The position numbers and the translations under genes are program-made. The notes beneath the pieces are model-generated. The model had not been told where the DNA came from and searched no databases. It worked only from the letters and a program-made list of their open reading frames with translations. This document shows positions 23,344 to 32,762 of a stretch of 64,000 bases of DNA, piece after piece. Positions within the stretch are counted from its first letter, which is position 1. The number at the start of each line of letters is the position of its first letter. Origin of the DNA: Aphidius gifuensis (lineage: Eukaryota; Arthropoda; Insecta; Hymenoptera; Braconidae); the NCBI RefSeq assembly GCF_014905175.1, contig NC_057791.1, positions 22,234,537 to 22,298,536 of the forward strand, given 5' to 3'.

Positions 23344-25736
23344 TTTTTTTTCATTGAGAAAACAAGTAAATTATCTATAAACAAATTAAATATATATCTT
23401 AATTTTTATCGACACAAAAAATTAAGTAAATTAACTATTAATAAAAAAAATGTTATTTATTTATTTTTTAAATATTATATATTATTTTTATTGTTTAATA
23501 TTAATATCATGTTGACCATGTGCCAATTGAAAAATATAAATTTAAAATTACTAAATTATGTCCCACAAACAATTATTTATTATCCCCAAATTATTTTTCA
23601 TAATATATTTCTATATTTATCTCTTTAAATATTTGTACATGAATAATATCATCTGCATTATTTGTTGCCGTTGAAATTCCAAAATATAAAAAAAATACAT
23701 TTCGTGACAAATTATGTGTAAAGGGCAAACACTCATTTTATATGTTATTCATATTATAATTCATTTAATTTATATAACATTTTTTTAATTCTCATTTCAA
23801 AATTTTTTTTCTCTAACTTTCATATTTTAATTAAAAATTATGCTATTTAACTTTTTTTTTTGACATCTACCTACAAATAATGATATTTTTTTTTGTTTTT
23901 TTTTTCGTTCAAAAATGATATCATTTTTCATACAAATGACTTTTTTTTAATTTAAAAAATTTTTTTTTATAATAATTTTTTAAAAGTTAACGCGCGACTA
24001 TGAGATAGTTCGTTAGCGTGCATACGGTTGTCAAATATCATGGATTTTTAGCCTCTAGGTGTCATTAAGATGAGACGAGACTGTATATACGCTGATTGGT
24101 CTCACGAATATTGCCCCAAGGGGACAAGAGGTCCCATCAACTGTCTCATTCGCGCAAACAACGTTTCAAGTATTTTTTATCTTTCTCTATTTATCATCCT
24201 TGAAATCAAATGTAAAATACTTAAGTAATCTCTTCAACCTCACAAGCTTAAATTCATCTCTATATAATTTTCCAAGTTTTCATATTTTTTATATATATTT
24301 AAAAATGAATAAAATTTAAATTATCATAACGAGAGAAATAAAATATAAAAAAGAAAATTATTATTATAAAATATTATATTCACAATGATTATGTTTATAA
24401 ATATATACACATATATTGGTGTTCATGATAAGTCTTGAACATTAACAAGACTCTGATGAGATGTAACGTCATATGGATAAGAAACATGTCTAATTATTGA
24501 AAACTTGTTTTGTAGCGTGATATGTGATGGATTTAAAAGGAAAATTATACATTTTTATTTCTTCTTTTTTATTTATCATTTCTTTACTTGTTTTAAATGT
24601 TTTTTCTCCATCATATTGTTTAATGATGCGTTAGTTTGTCTGTGAGATCAATTGACTGACATGTAAAATTGTTGAGATACAGGAGTTGAGTTGTAGTTGG
24701 CAAGAGGATCAATGTAAAGTGGAGTCAACGAGTAAATGGCTCCGAATTACGTAGGCGTGTCGATATACTCGTTGATATTATGCAAAGTGATAGTCACTTT
24801 ACAACGGCTTATCCAAGACTATATATTGATGTTTATATATTTATATTCTTATATATTATATACATATATATTTAACCAAAAGCATCGACAAATATGTTGA
24901 TTTTTAAATTTACTACTGTCAACGAGAGTCGTTAGAAACAACGCTTCAATATTTCACGATAAATTTTAATCAACCCTATTTATTTTCTTAAAACCGTTTA
25001 ATTTTTTTGACTTAATAAGTACTCAGTAAATTAATTACCATTGAAACAAAATTTTTTTTTTTATTTACTTTTGTTTTTTTTTTTATTTTTGTTGTCAATA
25101 ATTTTATTGTTGTTAAAATTAAGTGACAATGTATTGCACCCTCGTGCAACGATTGAAAATCAACCAATTGTTAAATTGCTTTATATTTTTCTTTGAATAT
25201 ATTTGTAATAGGGAGTGAGAGGGTTGGAAATTGATATAAAAAAAGGGTTGATATAAAACGTGAAAAATTTTCAGTAATTAATTGTTTTTTTTTATTTAAA
25301 AAATTTTAAACAACATAATTGTATAATTTTTTAAACAAAAAAAATATATAGATTTAGTGGTGATAGATAGATAATATTTATAAAATAAACGGATCATTTA
25401 ATTTTTTAATTATTTTCATTTGTTTAATGAGAAAAAAAATTAGTAATACATTTTTTATTACTCAAGTACGGAGGTTTGTTTATCTGCGTTTTTTTTTTTT
25501 TTTATAATCAATACACTGTGAAAATAATGAAATAAATTATTGCCACAGTGGTGTATTTGAGTTGAAAATATTTGGGAATTGGTTGAGTTATTGGTGTATC
25601 GGTTATATATATCGGAGAAAATTGGTGGTGCGATCATCATCGCCATTATGAATTCTTTATTTTGATGGAGCGGCTTTTGAATTACAGGGCAGCACGAGCT
25701 ACCTCGGTTACTGCTTCATATATAAGTATTAAATTT
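23344..25736. other. Intergenic, noncoding with islands and palindromes
   Basis: AT-rich. Islands at 23985-24175 (with CCCCAAGGGG at 24114-24123), 24610-24830 (with AAAGTGA-TAG-TCACTTT at 24784-24800) and 25600-25720. No supportable gene; the - strand frame 25458-25646 has no recognisable features. Confidence 0.4.
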
Positions 25737-25821
25737 TGTGTATACACACATATACAAATGTGTACACACCAATATGTATACATAAATTTAAAGGTGTATG
25801 TAAATAACAAGTGATTTGATA
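25737..25821 (+). repeat. Left copy of 85-bp direct repeat marking the GT31 duplication
   Basis: Starts TGTGTATACACACA and ends ATAACAAGTGATTTGATA. It is nearly identical to 28259-28344, with a few substitutions and a short indel. It sits upstream of the first glycosyltransferase; the second copy sits upstream of the other. Confidence 0.85.
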
Positions 25822-26467
25822 AAAGATTAATTTATTATCATTTCTCCGTCGGAATCAGAAAAGAAGAGAAAGAGAGGAAAAAATAGGAAATTTAGGAAAA
25901 TAAAATAGAATCGTGCAAAAGAGAAATCTTTAGCCGGAGATTTGTGTGCCGAGTGCTAATTGGTAAGCAGCGTATTGGCACACAACGGAGTCGACCGGCT
26001 CCGCTTTATGCTTTCGACAATGTGTTGGCCCTACAACCTGCATATTTGGAAAACCTGAAATGAAATAAAATAAAATAAAATATGGAAATTTCTAGGAACC
26101 ACAATAAGCCTTAGAAACTGTCAGGTGTCTTTGTCGATCTTTCTTGTCGATTTTACGTTTTCGCACGTACACCAAAATGCCAAGGGCTGTGCTAATACCT
26201 TAGTCCTATTGTGCAGTTCAGTTGCATTGGAAAACTAGCTGCATAGACATCTCGTGTCGCCTGTCTTGCAGTATTAAATTAAAGATATAATACAAAAATT
26301 AAATTAAATAAAACAACAATAGGTTCGTGAATTAATCAAATGTTTTTTGAATAATAACAGAAAAATAATCTATTCTCTTTAAATTCAGTTACTAAATATC
26401 TCTCCCTTAACGAGTAAAATACCAAACAATCATAAGAAATAATAACGGTAAAAAACACAATTTAAAA
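25822..26467 (+). promoter_or_regulatory. 5' flank of the first GT31 gene
   Basis: GC-richer stretch 25920-26280 with an arthropod initiator-like TCAGTT at 26218-26223 inside GCAGTTCAGTTGCATTGG. The last bases before the ATG (AAACACAATTTAAAAATG) closely match the second gene (AAACACAATTAAAAAATG), so the 5' UTR was part of the duplication. No TATA box is evident; the promoter position is tentative. Confidence 0.35.
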
Positions 26468-27966
26468 ATGCTAGAAAAAAATCGTCGATATTCTTTACGG
26501 AGTAAAATTTTTTGCTTTTTTTTGGTGATAATTTTCTTTCAGGCTAGTGTTCTGTATTATTTGAAACCTCCGTTTTATTATTTCTTAAGTGGAATGCAAA
26601 ACTACAAAACTGAAATTGAAAATGGTAAGTTTGAATTTCAATATCGATTTACTTAATTTATGCAATGAGTTAATGATAAAAAAAATCTTGATGAAAACAA
26701 TTTCTCCGATTTTTTTTCGATTTTTCTCCGATTTTCTCCAATAAAGATCGGAGTTAAAAAGATCGGAGATAATTGGAGTAAATAATTTTTCGTTTTTACC
26801 CCGATTCTTCTTCATAATAATATGCGGAGAAAATCTGAGAAAAGCGGAGTAAATCGGAGAAAAACTTAAAAATATTGGAGAAAATTTTCGCCAGAAAAAC
26901 TGAATTTAATTTGTTATTGACGTTATATTTATTCATTTTTTTTTGCACACTTTATAGCTTGGCCTTCTGATAAACCTCGAAATTTAACATATTTCATAAG
27001 ACCTCACGAAAATACAACAATAATAAGACCAATTGATTGCTGTAACTCATCTACAACGTTTTTAAATATAATTGTACCATCAGGACTCGATCAAAAAGAT
27101 CGAAGAGTTGCTATAAGACAAACATGGGGCAGTAAAAAGAGAATAAATGATAAAGAAATAGTAGTAAATTTTTTGGTCGGTCAAACAAATAATAACACTC
27201 TTACTGTGAGTATTGGAGTAATTTTTTTCTAAAGTATATCACAATTATAATTACTAAGAAATACTAATAATACTTTTCATTTTAGGATTTGGTGAAACAA
27301 GAAGCAAATGAATATGGTGATATAATTCAAGAATCGTTTATTGATTCTTATTATAATTTGACAATAAAAGTTGGAATGATGTTTAAATGGATAAGAAATA
27401 ATCATCCAGATACAAAATATATTGTAAAAGCTGACGATGATGTGTACATTGACGTTCCAAAGTTATTGAAAAATTTATCGGAGCATGAAAACAGGAGTAA
27501 AGAATTATTAATGGGTTATCTCAATATTTTATATCCACCGATTAAAGATGAATACAGCAAATGGTGAGAATTAAATATTTTTATCGATTTTGAAGTAAAT
27601 TCTGTTACTTGTATCATTTATAGTATTTTAATTCTCAAATTTTTCCACAGGTATATGCCAGATTATATGTATAGCGAATTAACTTGGCCACCTTTCTTGG
27701 CTGGACCTGCTTACGTTATGAGTCAGACAGTTTTAAGAAAACTTTATGAAAATGCTTTAACACTTCCATTTTTACACCTGGAAGATGTTTTTTTTACTGG
27801 TATTTGTGCTCGTAAAGCACATATTGATCCTATCAGCAATAAAATCCTTGAATCTTTTGATGGACCTCTTGAAAACATTTTAGAACATAAAATTTCAATT
27901 GCAGAGATGAATCGTATGTGGAAAATTAGAAGTCAATTAAATAATCATGAAAATAAAACTTCGTGA
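26468..27966 (+). CDS. Beta-1,3-galactosyltransferase-like protein (GT31), copy A, four exons
   Basis: Golgi type II membrane glycosyltransferase that would transfer a hexose from a UDP-sugar in beta-1,3 linkage; the exact acceptor cannot be told. Exons 26468-26624, 26958-27205, 27286-27563, 27651-27966; all GT-AG, 999 nt, 332 residues. Residues 1-15 are basic (MLEKNRRYSLRSK), 16-32 form the signal anchor (CFFLVIIFFQASVLYYL). GT31 motifs in order: RRVAIRQTWG (101-110), the metal/UDP-sugar DxD as ADDDVYID (184-191), WPPFLAGPAYVMS (240-252), and EDVFFTGICA (272-281) with the likely catalytic acid region. Several N-glycosylation sequons are present (NNNT, YNLT, KNLS, NKTS). Length is normal for the family. 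AATAAA follows at 28030. Intron 1 (333 bp) is enlarged by a foldback element. It is intact and probably functional. Confidence 0.93.
26687..26895 (+). mobile_element. MITE-like foldback element inside intron 1 of GT31 copy A
   Basis: About 210 bp with CTCCG motifs in the left half and CGGAG motifs in the right half, including CTCCGATTTTCTCC facing GATCGGAG. Its ends (CTTGATGAAAACAATTTCTCCG and the complement of TTGGAGAAAATTTTCGCCAG) align with those of the element at 30575-30771. The paralogous intron of copy B is 213 bp shorter and lacks it, so it is an insertion after the duplication. Confidence 0.6.
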
Positions 27967-28029
27967 AGAACTGATTTTTTTTTTTTTTTTGTATGTATTC
28001 AGTTATAAATATGCAATTTTTTATTATTA

Positions 28030-28035
28030 AATAAA
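28030..28035 (+). terminator. Polyadenylation signal of GT31 copy A
   Basis: AATAAA 64 nt after the stop codon, in the context TTAAATAAAGAC shared with the homologous signal of copy B at 30833, which supports the assignment. Confidence 0.6.
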
Positions 28036-28077
28036 GACCTGATATCAAAACTGTAAATGTCAATTAATAATTAATAT

Positions 28078-28230
28078 TTTTCATTTATCATATTCAATTA
28101 AATTTCCATTGGGGTTTTTTTTTTGTGATACAACAAAATAACCTAGATGTAAAATAAAAATGATATGCTTATTAAATAAACATTTTAAGTTTTTAATAAA
28201 CTTTCAAAGACATCTAAAAATTTATTCTTC
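28078..28230 (+). repeat. 3' flank of GT31 copy A, duplicated downstream of copy B
   Basis: Diverged match to 31070-31225: shared blocks include ATTCAATTAAATTTCCATTGG against ATTCAATTAAATTTTCATTGG, and TAACCTAGATGTAAAATAAAA against TAACCCAGTTGTAAAATAAAA. It fixes the right-hand edge of the duplicated unit. Confidence 0.6.
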
Positions 28231-28258
28231 AGGTATTAAATTCATAGGTATCAAATTA

Positions 28259-28344
28259 TGTGTATACACACATACCCACAATGTGTACACACCAATATGG
28301 ATACATAAATTTAAAAATGTATGTAAATAACAAGTGATTTGATA
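28259..28344 (+). repeat. Right copy of 85-bp direct repeat
   Basis: Near-identical to 25737-25821 (GTGTACACACCAATATG and the CAAGTGATTTGATA end are shared). It marks where the second duplicated unit begins, immediately after the 3' flank of copy A. Confidence 0.85.
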
Positions 28345-29254
28345 TTCACTAGCTACTGTTGTTTTTATATATATTTTATTTGTCCTAGATAAAATATAAT
28401 CACTGTCAGTCGATAATTAAAAAATCGAAAAAAACAAACTGATTATTTAAAAATACAAATAAATAAATCAATAAAATATTGCTTTTAAATTCAGTATTTT
28501 TATAAAAGTATAAAATTTCTATTAAGTGATTTTTAATCGTTTTATTTTATTTTTATTTTTTTTACTGATCAAACAATTGTTTTTTTTTTTTTTGTATAAA
28601 TATAATTTACATAAGCATATTTTTATTCATTTTCATAATATTATTTCATTTTTTATAAAAAATATATTATTTGAATGTATAGCGTGCGTCTTAATTGGCG
28701 CTATATCAATTATCATATTCTCGCTGCAAACCTACAATTACGATAATGGATTAATTCATTATCATAATTAAATAATAATGGTTATTCATATATGATGATC
28801 TCTTGAAGAGCGTGTAAACGATCAATACGTCTATTATTTAAAAGTACATTACAAAATATATACATGATTTTAAAATGCTGATGTAACATTAATTTTTTCA
28901 ACATTATGGATAAATAATGGCGGGTTTTTTTGAGACAAAAATAAAAATACATTTTTTATCTTATTTCGGAGGAGATAGCAGAGGCCAGACTATTAAAAAA
29001 CAAAAAAAAATTTTATTACTTTTATAAGTCAATTTGGTCACAGTTGACCATTAGTATCGTCATCAAATCTGTTAGATATAGTATTTATAGTCAGGCATTT
29101 TATAATACGTCCTCAGACACGTTCACGAACTTCCGTGGCAACAATCGACAAGAAAAAAAAAAGTTTTTTTATTGATACTAATTTTTTTGTGCTATGAATT
29201 GAATATTGTTTTTAAATTTCAAAAATATACGAAATTATAAAACACAATTAAAAA
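28345..29254 (+). promoter_or_regulatory. 5' flank of the second GT31 gene
   Basis: About 900 bp, mostly AT-rich with moderately complex stretches 28670-28860 and 29030-29150. Apart from the last ~18 bases before the ATG and the upstream direct repeat, similarity to the copy A flank is not obvious, so the two promoters have diverged. The frame at 28526-28771 is poly-T derived. Confidence 0.35.
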
Positions 29255-30534
29255 ATGGTAAAAAAAAATTCTCGGTATTCATTAGAAAGTAAAATTTTTT
29301 CCTGCAGTTTTTTGATTATTTTCTTGCAAGCTAATATTGTTGGTGCTTTTTTTGTTAATTCGTTTTGGGATTACATTCATGGATATAAAAATTACAAAAC
29401 TCAAATTGAAAATGGTAAGTTTAAATTTTGATATCGTCTTATTATTTTATGTAATGATTTTATTAAAGATAAATATTAATAAATTTTTTTATTGGTACAT
29501 TTTTTTATTTTTTTATTTTTTGCATATTTAATAGTCTGGCCTTATGATAAACCGAGAAATCTATTTGTTTACGTAAAACCTTATGAAGTAACAACAACAA
29601 TTGAACCAATCAAACAATATAATCACTCGGAAATATTTTTAAATATAATTGTCATCACAGCACTTAATCATGAAGATCGAAGAATTGCTATAAGACAAAC
29701 ATGGGCCAGTAAAAAGAGAATAAATAATAAAAAAATAGCAGTGAATTTCTTGGTCGGTCAAACAAATAATAACACTCTAACTGCAAGTATTCAATAATTT
29801 TATTTACAAAATTATATAACAATTATAAATAATAAAAAATACTAATAATAATTTTTATTTTAGAATTTACTAAAACAAGAATCTGATAAGTATGGGGATA
29901 TAATCCAAGAACCCTTTATCGATTCTTATTACAATTTGACAATAAAAGTTGGAATGATGCTCAAATGGATAAAAAATAATTATCCAGATACGAGATATAT
30001 TTTAAAAGCTGATGATGATGTGTACATTGATATTCCAAACTTGTTGAAAAATTTATCACAGCATGAAAACAGTAGTGAATTATTATTGATGGGTCAACTG
30101 AATACGTTATCTTTACCGAATAGAGATCAATACAACAAATGGTTAGGTTTTGATATTTGCATTGATTTTAAAGTAAAATTTATTATTTCCTTATTCAGAG
30201 TATTCTAATTATCAAATTTTTGGACAGGTATATGCCAAATTATATGTATAGCGAATCAACTTATCCACCATACTTGGATGGACCTGCTTACATCATGAGT
30301 CAAGCAGTTTTAAACAAACTGTATGAAAAAGCATTATCACTTCCAATTTTACATCTTGAAGATCTTTTTTTCACTGGAATTTGTGCTCGTGAAGCAAATA
30401 TTGATCCTATCAACAACAAAAATTTTGGATTTTTTGCTGAACCTCTTGGACTCATTATGAAACATGGAATTACAATTGCAGAGATGAATCGTATGTGGAA
30501 AAATAGAAGTCAATTGAATAATTATGAAAATTAA
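29255..30534 (+). CDS. Beta-1,3-galactosyltransferase-like protein (GT31), copy B, four exons
   Basis: Tandem paralogue of the preceding gene, with the same predicted Golgi transferase role. Exons 29255-29414, 29535-29782, 29864-30141, 30228-30534 (160/248/278/307 nt, against 157/248/278/316 in copy A); 993 nt, 330 residues. Type II anchor near residues 16-36 (FSCSFLIIFLQANIVGAFFV). Motifs: RRIAIRQTWA, ADDDVYID (185-192), YPPYLDGPAYIMS, EDLFFTGICA. Start ATG 29255 is homologous to that of copy A. Intron 2 has a GC donor (GCAAGT) in place of GT, and intron 3 a GTTAGG donor. Differences from copy A include the Cys-Cys pair at residues 80-81 replaced by Tyr-Asn. The 3' UTR contains a MITE. No inactivating change; likely functional, provided the GC-AG intron is spliced. 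Confidence 0.92.
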
Positions 30535-30574
30535 TTTTATGAAGAATTAATTTCCTTTTTTTCTTCTTCATGTG

Positions 30575-30771
30575 CCCTGGTGGAAAAATTTCTCCGGATT
30601 TTTACGCAATTAAGACTATCGGAGTTATTTACGGAGTAATCTCCAGACTATTTAAAAAAATGGAAAAATCAATAAAAAAAACCAGAAATAAGACTTTACA
30701 TACGAAAAATAAAAGAGGAATTTTTTTCCCAAAAAATCCGGAAAAAATTTGGAGAGATTATTTCTACCAGG
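30575..30771 (+). mobile_element. MITE-like element in the 3' UTR of GT31 copy B
   Basis: About 197 bp. The left end CCTGGTGGAAAAATTTCTCC is answered at the right end by the complement of GGAGAGATTATTTCTACCAGG (CCTGGTAGAAATAATCTCTCC); TCCGGATTTTT / AAAAAATCCGGA form a second internal pair. Related to the element at 26687-26895. It lies between the stop codon (30534) and the AATAAA shared with copy A (30833), so it should be transcribed. Confidence 0.7.
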
Positions 30772-30832
30772 TTATACAATTATAAATCCATTTAATTTTC
30801 AAATATCAAAAATTATAATAGCTGCAAATTTA

Positions 30833-30838
30833 AATAAA
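30833..30838 (+). terminator. Polyadenylation signal of GT31 copy B
   Basis: AATAAA in the context TTTAAATAAAGACTATCA, homologous to the copy A signal (TTAAATAAAGACCTGA), but about 300 nt after the stop because of the intervening MITE. Confidence 0.55.
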
Positions 30839-31069
30839 GACTATCATAGCAATATTAATGATTCCAGATTTTTATTAATAATTAATATCAAAGCCAACAA
30901 TAAAGTATGAATTTAAAAATACCAAAATCTGTATTTTTATTTAAAAAAAAAAACTATTTAATTTTAAATGTTAGCAAATGTAATACATAAATTGTATATA
31001 CTTATTTTTATTTTTTTCTTCTATTAAAATCCATGTGGCGTTTATTTAGCTGTCAGCTGATAGCTGATA

Positions 31070-31225
31070 TTTTTTTTTTATGTTATTCAATTAAATTTTC
31101 ATTGGTTAATATTTTTGTGACGTAATGAGATAACCCAGTTGTAAAATAAAATTGACACGTAAACTAGAAAAAAATTTAAAAATATAAATAAATTGTCAGA
31201 GACATTATAAATTTATTATTCAAAA
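31070..31225 (+). repeat. 3' flank of GT31 copy B, homologous to 28078-28230
   Basis: Diverged duplicate of the copy A 3' flank. It is not followed by another copy of the 85-bp direct repeat, so the array stops at two units. Confidence 0.55.
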
Positions 31226-32661
31226 AAAAATAAATAAATAAATAGATGATTCAATTGCATCAAAGTTGATGCACCACTGATGCAAAAATTAATTTACCGA
31301 TTTTCAGAATATGCATTACGATTTACGTACATCCGTTGTGTATTATATCAGTTAAAATTTCTAAATAATACATAAAAATATGACAACTACCAGATGCATT
31401 TAAAACTTTAAAATGCAAATATATACATATACATTTGACTTTCATGCAATGCTCAAGCTTATTTTTCAATGTTAAATAAGTCAAAAAACAAGCACATAGT
31501 TAAATTCATACCAGAGGTCTTTTTAAGTTTATAATTCCCAGAAATTTTCTCATTCAAAAGTAAGAAAAAAAAAAAACAACCCCGTAAGCGTTGTTATTTT
31601 GAGGACTAAATAATCACATCGCGTGTTTCCCTGTCGTTCGACATCAGAATAAACTCTTTTACCCTCTTTTATACATTTATATATAAAATTTTTTTATTCT
31701 TTTTTAAAACACTTTGATGTTATTATCCAACTAAATGACACCTTTAATGACATTCAAAATATACGCATTCATACAAACACAAAATGGAAGTTTTTTCTTT
31801 TTGACTGGAATAAATAATAATAATGTCAATTTTATGTTATTATCTTCATTTATTATTATAAGTTTTTTCTTTATTTATTTTTTTTTTTTTCATCACTATT
31901 TTACACAATTCTATATAAAGTCTTTTCGTACATTTACCGACAGGTCGTATATTTTTGCAATACAATAAAAATAAATCACTAAAATTCATCATCATCATCA
32001 TTTTTTTTATTTATAAAAACAAAAAAAAAATATTTTTATTTTTCTAATTATAAAACTGACAATTAGGATAAATTGCGCAGTGTCCCGTCTATTAATTTTT
32101 TTTTTTTAATATTATCATTAATTTATATTCTATATAATATGAATGACGAAAAAAAATTATTTACTTTTCTTTTTTTATTTTAATTTTACATATACATTTA
32201 CTGGAATTTTTTTTTAAATTTTATTTTTACTATATATTTTGTCGACAAGTTGTTGTTATTATTATTCTAATTAATTAATTTTTTTTTTTTTGCAATAGAT
32301 TATTTACAGGTTATTTACATTAGTCTTTTAATATATATATTATTTTAAATTTTCTACATTAAAGATAATAATAATTTAATAATTGTTTTAAAACAAAATA
32401 TGGTAGCGTTATATACCCTTAAATATTATATTTTCATTTTTAATAAATACGCTATAATACAAATTTTAATCCCCTCAATTTTTAATAATAATTAAGTCTC
32501 GCTGCAACGGCGCAGCCGACTGTGCAGACTTTATTATGTGACATGATTCGTTTGTTGTTATTTAAATCCAAATTTAAAAATTAAAAAACAATACATTTTA
32601 AATATTATTTTAATAAAAAATTGTCACTTGGAAATTTTATCCATCTATTTTAACATCACTA
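31226..32661. other. Intergenic between GT31 copy B and lb, noncoding
   Basis: AT-rich with no gene. A GC-rich spot at 32493-32530 (GTCTCGCTGCAACGGCGCAG...) contains a short GCTGC/GCAGC hairpin next to an - strand AATAAA, and could be the far 3' end of lb transcripts. The ORF 31735-31968 is not convincing. Confidence 0.4.
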
Positions 32662-32702
32662 TTCAATCGTTTTGTAAAAAAAAAAATTACAAAACGATTG
32701 AA
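32662..32702 (-). repeat. Perfect 16-bp hairpin in the lb 3' UTR
   Basis: TTCAATCGTTTTGTAA (32662-32677) and TTACAAAACGATTGAA (32687-32702) are exact complements separated by nine A. On the lb (- strand) transcript this is a 16-bp stem with a U9 loop beginning 60 nt after the stop codon, just beyond several AAUAAA-like hexamers at about 32703-32730. Confidence 0.85.
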
Positions 32703-32762
32703 ATATTATTTATTTATTTATATTAATTTATTTTTGAATATTTTTTGTTTTTAATTTTTAAT

